Below, in pieces: positions 56,934 to 64,000 of a stretch of DNA of 64,000 nt. The notes under the pieces were generated by a model. The model was not told the origin of the DNA, ran no database searches, and saw only the letters and a list, made by a program, of their open reading frames with translations. Position numbers and translations under genes: made by a program. The number at the start of each line of letters is the position of its first letter. Position 1 is the stretch's first letter. This DNA comes from WLXB01 sp040221475 (lineage in GTDB: Bacteria; Pseudomonadota; Alphaproteobacteria; Rhodospirillales; Rhodospirillaceae). The stretch is from positions 682,001 to 746,000 of the forward strand of contig JAVKEJ010000053.1 of the NCBI GenBank assembly GCA_040221475.1, in the 5' to 3' direction.

Positions 56934-59228
56934 TTAAAACCTTTGTCCGAAATTCACACGGAAACTTTCAGTTATATCAAAATCTGCCTGCCGTAGAACA
57001 TGGGCCCAATCAATGTTGATTGGTCCAACAGGCGACTCCCATTCAATGCCGAGGCCCACAGAGCCACGAACACGTTGCGACTTTAGAATATCAAAACTCC
57101 TGTCTTTCAAATCAGTCGGCGACCCAATAGCACCCCAATCCGTAAACATCTTAGGAGTGATACCGATCTCTTCAGGAAGACCAAGCGGTATTTTCAGTTC
57201 AGCGCGCGCGGTTGCAATCCAGTCGCCGCCCAGGGCATCGCCAGTCCTAGAATCTCTTGGGCTTGCTCCAAAGTCATCGAAGCCGCGAAGGTTGTTACCA
57301 CCAAGCTGATATCTTTGAAAGATTTTGATATCTTCACCAATACCAAGAATATAACCCGCATTCCCGGTTGCGCTAAAGATCCAGCCTTCAAATGGCTCCC
57401 AGTAATAGCCAAGGGCCACGCTTGATCGGACATACTTTTCGGTCCCACCCAGGCCCGCTAAGTCATTAGAAAGACTTATGAAATAGCCATCCGAGGGATC
57501 AATAACATTATTTCTCTTATCAATCGCAAAGGTTTGGCTGACTTGAGATGTGGTCGTCGTTCCTTCTTGTTCACGTGTAAATTCAGAGGCGAACTGGCTG
57601 ATGCCTTCCAATTTGGTCCAGGACAAGAGATAGGTCAGTCTTTGGAACATATATTCGTTGTAGTTGAAGCCGAGCCGCAGCGACCCACCAATAGACTGAC
57701 TGATAAAACCTGCTTCATCAATAAAGTCTGTTTCTGTGGCAAACAGGTCCGCCCCCGCCGCAAGGCGACGATTTAAGAAGTATGGCTCGGTAAAACCGAG
57801 ATCAATCTGGGTTTGTTGTTGGGCCAAACTGAAGTTGAAACGAAGGTCTTGTCCTTTGCCAAGCAGATTACGCTCGCGGATACCAACATCAAACAACGCA
57901 CCCGAAGCGCTAGAAAAGCCGATTCCAAATTGCAATTCACCCGTCGATTGTTCCTCAACCGTAGCCGTCACAACTGTGCGGTCTGGATAGACCTCAGACG
58001 GCACATTATCGACCTCAACTTCTCTAAAGTAACCTAGGTTTTGAAGACGTTCACGTGAACGGCGCAGCCTAGCTGTGTTGAAAGCATCACCTTCAACCAA
58101 TCTAAACTCACGGCGGATAACTTTATCTAGGGTCCTCACGTTGCCGGTGATGTCGATGCGCTCAACAAAAACACGCGGCCCTTCTTGAACGTCGAAGATA
58201 ATCTCGATGGTTCGGTTTGCTGTATCACGAGACACACGGGGGCGGATATCGACAAACGCATAACCTAGAGCACCTACGAGGTCTGTAAAGACGTCAATGG
58301 TGCCTTCAATATCTTCAGCGTTATACCAGTCCCCCGGCGACGGCACGATGGCAGCCCTCAACACATCCGGATCAAGATTTGGTATAGAGACATCAACTGT
58401 CATCTCGCCAAAGCGATAGCGAGGGCCTTCATCGACAGTCATCGTAATGAAAAAACTTTTTCTGTCTGGAGATAATTCAGCCACCGCTGAGACAACCTCA
58501 AAGTCGGCGTATCCTTCAGATAAATAGTAACGGCGCAGCAATTCCTGGTCGAACGCCATTCGGTCTGGGTCATAGGTGTCGTTGGAGGTAAGAAAACGCC
58601 ACCAACGCTCCTCACGAGTCAGCACAACGTCGCGCAAATCGCCGTCAGAAAATTTTTCATTTCCGATAAAAGTAATTTTACGAACGTACGTGGGGTCGCC
58701 CTCATTGATCTCAAATACGAGATCAACACGGTTTTGTGGGAGTTCAATAACTTTTGGCTCAACCGTAACCGCAAATCTGCCGCTACGACGATAAAGGTCT
58801 AGAATACGCTCAACGTCTTGTTGAACTTTTGTTCGCGTGTAGACAACCCTGGGGCGAAGCTGAACTTCAGGCTGGAGTTTATCATTATCAAGCCGCTTAT
58901 TTCCTTCAAAGGTTATTCTGTTGATGATCGGATTCTCGACAACGCGAATAACCAGAATATCACCCTGTCTCCCGATACTCACATCAGCAAATAAGCCAGT
59001 GGCAAAGAGGTTCTTCAGTGAACGGTCAATCGTCACCGGGTCAAACGGATCCCCTTCCCGAACAGAAATATAAGTTCGAATTGTGGCCGGTTCGATCCGC
59101 TGATTACCCTGAACGGCAATCTGAGCAATTGCACCGCCCAATTGTTGAGCATAGGACGGCGGCGTGGCAAGCAGTATAAAAACTGTGCACAAAATACCTG
59201 CTAACCAAGATTGACGACCGTTAGTCAC
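56934..59228 (-). CDS. bamA: Outer membrane protein assembly factor BamA
   Basis: 764 aa. A signal peptide (to SYAQ) is followed by five POTRA domains (about 30-425) and the 16-strand Omp85 barrel. It ends in the aromatic RVNFGQRF and contains the conserved lid motif YQLGGNNLRGFDDFG with RGF. BamA inserts beta-barrel proteins into the outer membrane. It lies 64 bp behind rseP. Confidence 0.96.
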   Translation of the reverse strand: MTNGRQSWLAGILCTVFILLATPPSYAQQLGGAIAQIAVQGNQRIEPATIRTYISVREGDPFDPVTIDRSLKNLFATGLFADVSIGRQGDILVIRVVENPIINRITFEGNKRLDNDKLQPEVQLRPRVVYTRTKVQQDVERILDLYRRSGRFAVTVEPKVIELPQNRVDLVFEINEGDPTYVRKITFIGNEKFSDGDLRDVVLTREERWWRFLTSNDTYDPDRMAFDQELLRRYYLSEGYADFEVVSAVAELSPDRKSFFITMTVDEGPRYRFGEMTVDVSIPNLDPDVLRAAIVPSPGDWYNAEDIEGTIDVFTDLVGALGYAFVDIRPRVSRDTANRTIEIIFDVQEGPRVFVERIDITGNVRTLDKVIRREFRLVEGDAFNTARLRRSRERLQNLGYFREVEVDNVPSEVYPDRTVVTATVEEQSTGELQFGIGFSSASGALFDVGIRERNLLGKGQDLRFNFSLAQQQTQIDLGFTEPYFLNRRLAAGADLFATETDFIDEAGFISQSIGGSLRLGFNYNEYMFQRLTYLLSWTKLEGISQFASEFTREQEGTTTTSQVSQTFAIDKRNNVIDPSDGYFISLSNDLAGLGGTEKYVRSSVALGYYWEPFEGWIFSATGNAGYILGIGEDIKIFQRYQLGGNNLRGFDDFGASPRDSRTGDALGGDWIATARAELKIPLGLPEEIGITPKMFTDWGAIGSPTDLKDRSFDILKSQRVRGSVGLGIEWESPVGPINIDWAHVLRQADFDITESFRVNFGQRF

Positions 59229-59292
59229 CCTTTACACGGCTCCACTTTGATATTTTTCCGGGCCCATTACAGGAGACTCACGACGTCCGTCG

Positions 59293-60435
59293 CTATAATT
59301 GCAGGATATCGTTCCACGTTACGAACACCATAAGCGACAGGACCAAAACCAAACCAAACCGCAAGCCCCATTCCTGCGCTTGATCAGAAAGAGGGCGTCC
59401 ACGTAAGGCTTCGATGGCGTAAAACAACAGGTGACCGCCGTCAAGCAGCGGCACAGGGAATAAATTGATAATGCCAAGGTTTATCGACAAAATTGCCATA
59501 AATATTATGAAATTAACGATCCCAGACTCGGCCGCTTGGCCAGAGTACTTAGCAATTCGAATAGGGCCTCCAAGGTCCTCTGTCCCTCGTTCGCCAGAAA
59601 TAATCTGTCCAACCGCAATGAAGGTCCCCTCTACAACCGTATATGTCTGTGTGACGGCCAAACCCAGAGCACTAAAAGGATTATGTCGGACCATAGCGCG
59701 CGATTCACCTGTCGATGAAATTCCCAACAAGGCTCGCTTTTGTGGATTGCCGAATGGATCAACCTCTTCGACAATTTTTGGTACCGCAACAATATCCAGA
59801 ATACTCTCATCACGCTGAACCGTCAGCCGCATTGGAGCGCCATTGCCAAGGGGCACAACGCGCTGCAAATCTTCGAAGCGATCAATTTCAGAACCATCGA
59901 TCGCCAGGATGATGTCTCCAGCCAGAAGCCCCGCCTCCTCAGCCGCGCTCTCCTCTGCTACATTGCCAATAATCGGCTCTGTTACAGGTCTCCCTACCGA
60001 CATGAACATGATAAAGAAAACAGCAATAGCAAAAATAAAGTTTACAGCTGGTCCGGCAAAAACGATTGCTGAGCGCTGCCCCAGAGTTTTGTATTTAAAC
60101 GAAACCGCTTTCTCTGCTGGCGTCATCTCCCGTCCGACGCCATTATCTTCCTCATCAACGTCTTTAGCGTCATCTTTAGCACCGGGATTAGCCGTATCAG
60201 CTTCGCCAAACATTTTGACGTAGCCACCTAGGGGAATAAGACTGAACTTCCAGCGCGTGCCGTGACGATCTGTAAAACCGATCAACTCAGGTCCAAAGCC
60301 GATGGAAAAACTGTCGCATCGCACATTGTTCCATCTCGCGACGAGAAAGTGCCCAAGTTCATGCACAAAAACTACCACTGACAGAGCAATGATAAAGTTG
60401 ATCAGCGTAAACGAAATGCCGAGTATTTGTTCCAA
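59293..60435 (-). CDS. rseP: Site-2 protease RseP (RIP metalloprotease)
   Basis: 380 aa inner membrane zinc protease. The HExxH motif is at 25-29 (VFVHELGHFLVARW), a single PDZ domain spans about 150-235 (LLAGDIILAIDGSEI), and the second metal motif LDGGHLLFYAIEALRG is near the C-terminus. It cuts anti-sigma factors and signal peptide remnants in the membrane. Its insert of acidic residues (DDAKDVDEEDNGVG, about 90-103) is long. It follows dxr by 19 bp. Confidence 0.94.
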   Translation of the reverse strand: MEQILGISFTLINFIIALSVVVFVHELGHFLVARWNNVRCDSFSIGFGPELIGFTDRHGTRWKFSLIPLGGYVKMFGEADTANPGAKDDAKDVDEEDNGVGREMTPAEKAVSFKYKTLGQRSAIVFAGPAVNFIFAIAVFFIMFMSVGRPVTEPIIGNVAEESAAEEAGLLAGDIILAIDGSEIDRFEDLQRVVPLGNGAPMRLTVQRDESILDIVAVPKIVEEVDPFGNPQKRALLGISSTGESRAMVRHNPFSALGLAVTQTYTVVEGTFIAVGQIISGERGTEDLGGPIRIAKYSGQAAESGIVNFIIFMAILSINLGIINLFPVPLLDGGHLLFYAIEALRGRPLSDQAQEWGLRFGLVLVLSLMVFVTWNDILQL

Positions 60436-60454
60436 AGGTCAAGCGTCCCTTAAT

Positions 60455-61636
60455 TTATGCCGCAGCAGTCTTTAATAAATTGCATCCTTGCGCCAACCTT
60501 CTCGCTTCTTCGTCGAGAAGCATAACTTCTGCAAGTGAGGATGGGTCGGCACTTTCACAGCGCTCAAGCGTCTTTTCAACAACTTGAATAATGTCCAGAA
60601 ACTTGATCTCTCCTGCCAAAAATCTGGCCACTGCAACTTCATTGGCTGCATTTAAGATAGTAGGCGCCCCTCCCCCAGACTGTAAAGCCTGTCGTGCCAG
60701 AACCAAGGCAGGAAATCTTTTAAAATCAGGGGCTTCAAAGGTAAGTTGGGCAATATCTGAGAGATTCAAGCGTTCCATAGGCACCGAAATACGCTCCGGC
60801 CAGCCTAGCGCATAGGCAATCGGTGTCCGCATATCAGGGGTGCCAAGCTGGGCCAAAACAGAGCCGTCCACATAACTGACGAGGCTATGAACAATAGACT
60901 GGGGATGCACAACGATTTCGATATGAGACTCAGCGACATCGAATAGATATTGAGCCTCGATCAATTCAAGCCCCTTATTCATCATTGTCGCCGAATCAAC
61001 CGAAATTTTAGCACCCATAGACCAGTTAGGATGGGCAACAGCCTGATCTGGTGTCGCGGTGGATAATTGCTCAAACGACCACTCCCGGAAAGGTCCACCG
61101 GAGGCCGTGAGAATAATGCGGTCAAGCGCATCAGCTTGTTTGGTATCTAAGACCTGAAATATAGCGCTGTGTTCTGAATCAACAGGTAAGAGCTGCGCGC
61201 CGTGAAGCCTTACAGTGTCCATAAACAATCTTCCGGCACTAACCAGGCATTCTTTATTGGCCAGAGCTATAATATGAGAATGCTCAACAGCCCTAAGCGT
61301 TGGAGCCAGTCCGGCAGCCCCAACAATCGCCGCCATGACCAAATCGACTGGCTGTTGCGCCACTTCGATAAGCGCGTCTTCACCGGCTGATACAGAGATA
61401 CCTGTGCCCGCCAATCCCGCCTTTAAATGATCATACAAGGAAGAGTCAGCAATAACAGCTTGTTCAGGTTTAAATTCAAGCGCCTGCTCAATCAGCAGAT
61501 CGACATTTTGTCCCGCCGTCAGCACCACGACATCAAACATGTCTGGATTGCGACGTACGATGTCCAGCGTGTTCACACCGACTGAGCCCGTCGACCCAAG
61601 GATCGTGATGCGCTTTTGCTCGCGTTCCAGCCGCAT
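60455..61636 (-). CDS. dxr: 1-deoxy-D-xylulose-5-phosphate reductoisomerase
   Basis: 393 aa from ATG 61636, 7 bp after the cdsA stop; the frame stays open for 72 more codons through cdsA but that is not DXR sequence. Second step of the MEP isoprenoid pathway. NADPH site ILGSTGSVGVNTLD, ALANKECLVSAG, and the metal-binding DSEHSAIFQ and MNKGLELIEA are intact. GGTGAG precedes the start. Confidence 0.95.
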   Translation of the reverse strand: MRLEREQKRITILGSTGSVGVNTLDIVRRNPDMFDVVVLTAGQNVDLLIEQALEFKPEQAVIADSSLYDHLKAGLAGTGISVSAGEDALIEVAQQPVDLVMAAIVGAAGLAPTLRAVEHSHIIALANKECLVSAGRLFMDTVRLHGAQLLPVDSEHSAIFQVLDTKQADALDRIILTASGGPFREWSFEQLSTATPDQAVAHPNWSMGAKISVDSATMMNKGLELIEAQYLFDVAESHIEIVVHPQSIVHSLVSYVDGSVLAQLGTPDMRTPIAYALGWPERISVPMERLNLSDIAQLTFEAPDFKRFPALVLARQALQSGGGAPTILNAANEVAVARFLAGEIKFLDIIQVVEKTLERCESADPSSLAEVMLLDEEARRLAQGCNLLKTAAA

Positions 61637-61643
61637 CAACCGC

Positions 61644-62429
61644 TCACCATGACGACATACCACCTTGTAAGGCGGCACAGATGAACGCGGCAAACGGGGT
61701 GACGGCCCATAAGCCGTCGACACGGTCCATGACTCCTCCATGGCCAGGCATCCATGTCCCAGAGTCTTTAACCCCATGAACTCGCTTAAAACGGCTCTCA
61801 ATAAGATCACCAACTTGACTTGTCGTTGATAACAGGAATGCCAGAGCCACACTTAGCAGCGAAGGTGAAACGCCAATAACAATAGCAAGCCCAATGGCCG
61901 CAACAACGGCAGACACCGCACCGCCAATCGCTCCGGACCAGGTTTTATTGGGGCTAATCGAGGACGCAAGTTTTGGTCCACCTACAAGCCGGCCAACAAA
62001 ATAAGCACCAATGTCCGTGGCCCACACCACCGCCAAAACCCAGAATACAGTTTCGGCTCCACCTAACTCTCTAACAAAAACAAGGCAAACGGCCGGGATA
62101 GCAGCATAAAGCAGTGCAGTCTGCGTGGAGGCAAACCGTACGCGATCTCCACGCTGATCTGTAGCCAGCAAGATGAGCCAGACAACCGCTATGACTGCAA
62201 GGGCCAACGGCATATTTCCGGCGGCAAGACCCACGGCACCAATCGTGCTCCATAGCGCCAAAACAGCCCTTGGCGGAAAACCAGCTTTACCGACGATGTG
62301 AATAAATTCCCACATCACGGCAGCCGCCATCGCAGCCACAAACAATTGGAAAACCGGAAAGCCATAATATACGGCACCTAATGCGACAGGCGCGAGAACG
62401 ACAGATGTGGCAACTCTCGTCCAAAACAT
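61644..62429 (-). CDS. cdsA: Phosphatidate cytidylyltransferase
   Basis: 261 aa integral membrane enzyme making CDP-diacylglycerol. About seven transmembrane helices are visible. The C-terminal signature with SISPNKTWSGAIGG and later DLIESRFKRVHGVKDSG ... PGHGGVMDRVDGL is complete. The gene lies 5 bp behind uppS. Confidence 0.95.
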   Translation of the reverse strand: MFWTRVATSVVLAPVALGAVYYGFPVFQLFVAAMAAAVMWEFIHIVGKAGFPPRAVLALWSTIGAVGLAAGNMPLALAVIAVVWLILLATDQRGDRVRFASTQTALLYAAIPAVCLVFVRELGGAETVFWVLAVVWATDIGAYFVGRLVGGPKLASSISPNKTWSGAIGGAVSAVVAAIGLAIVIGVSPSLLSVALAFLLSTTSQVGDLIESRFKRVHGVKDSGTWMPGHGGVMDRVDGLWAVTPFAAFICAALQGGMSSW

Positions 62430-62434
62430 ACTAA

Positions 62435-63178
62435 TTAGCCCGCCACCATTCCGAAACGACGCTCCCGGCGTCTGAATTCTGTAACCGCTTTGTGTAATTC
62501 AGCCTCATCGAAATCCGGCCAACGTGTCTGAGTAAAAACGAGTTCTGTATAAGCCAGCTGCCAGAGTAGGAAGTTACTAATACGCTGTTCACCCGAAGTG
62601 CGGATTAAGAGATCCGGATCAGGAATATCACGAGTGTACAAGTGGTCTGCAAACATAGCCTCATCAATACGCGATGGATCAATGCGGCCCAGCTTTGCCG
62701 CTTCAGCTAGCTGCCTTGCGGCATGCACCAATTCCTGTCGGCTACCGTAGCTTAGCGCAATCGTCAGGATAAGTTTTTCATTTGATGCAGTGCGTCGCTC
62801 TGCATCACTGATCATCTCAACAGTATCAGAGGGAAGTCTTGACCGATCTCCAACAACTTTCAGGCGCACCCCATCATCAGCCAACTGGTCGATATTGTTC
62901 ACCAAATAAAAGCGCAACAAAGCCATCAGATCACGAATTTCAGAGTCCGGCCTTTGCCAGTTCTCGGCAGAAAATCCGAACAACGTCAAATACCTAATGC
63001 CCATTTCTGCGGCTGCAATGATAGTTTTCTTAACTGCCTGCGCGCCACGTTTATGGCCTGCCTTGCGCGGCAAACCTCGAGCATGTGCCCAACGGCCGTT
63101 GCCGTCCATAATGATGGCAACGTGCTCTGGAACTGGCTCAGAGTCTTCAACGGGTTTGAGAGAAAGGTCTTCCATCAA
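62435..63178 (-). CDS. uppS: Undecaprenyl diphosphate synthase (isoprenyl transferase)
   Basis: 247 aa cis-prenyltransferase making the lipid carrier for cell wall and LPS. Catalytic Asp25 is in IIMDGNGRWA, and LFGFSAENWQRP and RTSGEQRISNFLLWQ are canonical. The start overlaps the frr stop by 4 bases, showing coupling. Confidence 0.96.
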   Translation of the reverse strand: MMEDLSLKPVEDSEPVPEHVAIIMDGNGRWAHARGLPRKAGHKRGAQAVKKTIIAAAEMGIRYLTLFGFSAENWQRPDSEIRDLMALLRFYLVNNIDQLADDGVRLKVVGDRSRLPSDTVEMISDAERRTASNEKLILTIALSYGSRQELVHAARQLAEAAKLGRIDPSRIDEAMFADHLYTRDIPDPDLLIRTSGEQRISNFLLWQLAYTELVFTQTRWPDFDEAELHKAVTEFRRRERRFGMVAG

Positions 63179-63738
63179 ACCTGCATGATCTCCTCTTGTT
63201 TCTGGCTCAAGGCATCATCAATCTGCTTCACTAGATCGTCCGTTATTTTTTGGATTTCATCCTGATACTGGCGACTTTCATCCTCAGAAATGTCCCCGTC
63301 TTTTTCCATTTTCTTCAACTGGTCATTGCCATCGCGCCGCACATTACGAATGGCAACTTTGCCGTCTTCAGCATACCTACCCGCAACTTTTTTCAGTTCT
63401 TCACGACGTTCCTCATTGAGCGCTGGAATCGGAACCCGAAGCAACTGACCATCTACGGCCGGGTTTAGCCCAAGGCTAGACTCCCGGATTGCTTTTTCAA
63501 CAGCTTTCACTTGGCCTTTATCCCAGACCTGCACCGTCAACATGCGCGCTTCAGGTGCCGCAATACTCGCAACCTGCGCCAATGGCATCTGACTTCCGTA
63601 GGCATCAACCATAATTGGGTCAAGCAAACTTGTGGTGGCACGACCCGTGCGCAAACCAGCAAACTCCTTTTTAACGACGTCAAACGTCATCTCCATACGG
63701 TGCTTCAAGTCTTTTTTTAGATCGGCGAAGCCAGCCAT
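63175..63738 (-). CDS. frr: Ribosome recycling factor
   Basis: 187 aa, the usual length. RRF releases ribosomes from mRNA after termination with EF-G. GLRTGRATTSLLDPIMVDAYGS (in two conserved blocks), LRVPIPALNEERRE and NVRRDGNDQLKKMEKDG are diagnostic. It lies 3 bp after pyrH, in the widespread pyrH-frr pair. Confidence 0.97.
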   Translation of the reverse strand: MAGFADLKKDLKHRMEMTFDVVKKEFAGLRTGRATTSLLDPIMVDAYGSQMPLAQVASIAAPEARMLTVQVWDKGQVKAVEKAIRESSLGLNPAVDGQLLRVPIPALNEERREELKKVAGRYAEDGKVAIRNVRRDGNDQLKKMEKDGDISEDESRQYQDEIQKITDDLVKQIDDALSQKQEEIMQV

Positions 63739-63741
63739 ATC

Positions 63742-64000
63742 TCACTCCTTCTCCGTAATGACAGTAAAGTTCCCCTCGCCCTTCAGGACTTGGGTTACAG
63801 ATGCGTCTCCCTGCATCTTAAAAACAATAATCGGCATCCCATTATCTCTGGCTAGCGCAATCGCTGACGTGTCCATAACCCGCAAACCTTGAGCAAGAAC
63901 CATGTCAAAAGTCAGGCGATCATAGCGCGTTGCACTTGGGTCTGTTTTTGGATCAGCAGAATAGACGCCATCGACCTGCGTTGCCTTGAGCAAAGCATCG
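63742..64000 (-). CDS. pyrH: UMP kinase, C-terminal part
   Basis: The last 86 codons of pyrH; the rest is beyond the right edge. LLKATQVDGVYSADPKTDP and YDRLTFDMVLAQGLRVMDTSAIALARDNG (two blocks) match the C-terminal region of hexameric bacterial UMP kinases, which phosphorylate UMP to UDP and are controlled by GTP and UTP. The pyrH-frr-uppS-cdsA order is standard. Confidence 0.95.
   Translation of the reverse strand, partial: DALLKATQVDGVYSADPKTDPSATRYDRLTFDMVLAQGLRVMDTSAIALARDNGMPIIVFKMQGDASVTQVLKGEGNFTVITEKE

Overview
The window is chromosomal DNA of an alphaproteobacterium of moderate GC content. Four things point to this group: the long conserved gene strings, in particular trpGDC-moaC-moeA-lexA-comEC-gltX-gltA and lpxB-lpxI-lpxA-fabZ-lpxD-skp-bamA-rseP-dxr-cdsA-uppS-frr-pyrH; the use of LpxI instead of LpxH; sdhE next to mfd and recG; and SOS boxes of the alphaproteobacterial form GAAC-N7-GAAC in front of lexA and uvrA. 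Genus or family cannot be told from the sequence alone.

Layout. Positions 1-8.3 kb hold a cut-off secreted-protein gene, mfd and sdhE (minus), recG (plus), a DUF502 membrane protein, a Nudix hydrolase, a thioredoxin-like [2Fe-2S] protein and two very small membrane ORFs. Positions 8.4-13.1 kb are a four-gene minus-strand operon for a Gld-type ABC exporter (ATPase, permease, GldG-like, DUF4340). An exported alpha/beta hydrolase, a tRNA-Lys(TTT) whose 3' end sits in a 113-bp tandem duplication, a periplasmic cyclophilin, coaD, gyrA and ssb follow to 19.7 kb. Two abutting perfect DnaA boxes lie between ssb and a CYTH-CHAD protein, which is followed by a ParA-like ATPase, a Tat-exported M24 peptidase homologue and a TonB-dependent receptor (to 26.2 kb).

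Positions 26.6-39.1 kb are the accessory part. uvrA is followed by a higBA toxin-antitoxin pair, then an 81-bp copy of the end of uvrA, then a brnTA pair, then a second 81-bp copy of the uvrA end, then an AT-rich two-gene Hachiman defence system (hamA, hamB). This reads as a chain of defence cassettes stacked behind uvrA, each closed by its own uvrA tail, with no recombinase in sight. After it come a VOC protein, a lectin-like secreted protein, an exported NmrA-like Rossmann protein and several unrecognised genes.

Positions 39.1-64 kb are the conserved backbone: tryptophan and molybdenum-cofactor biosynthesis, SOS repressor, DNA uptake channel, glutamyl-tRNA and citrate synthases, then the envelope block making lipid A, inserting outer membrane proteins and making isoprenoid and phospholipid precursors, ending in frr and a pyrH gene cut by the window edge. 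Two unrecognised or unusual genes interrupt this backbone: a 407-aa exported Ala/Gly-rich protein between moeA and lexA, and an orphan PAS histidine kinase between gltA and lpxB.
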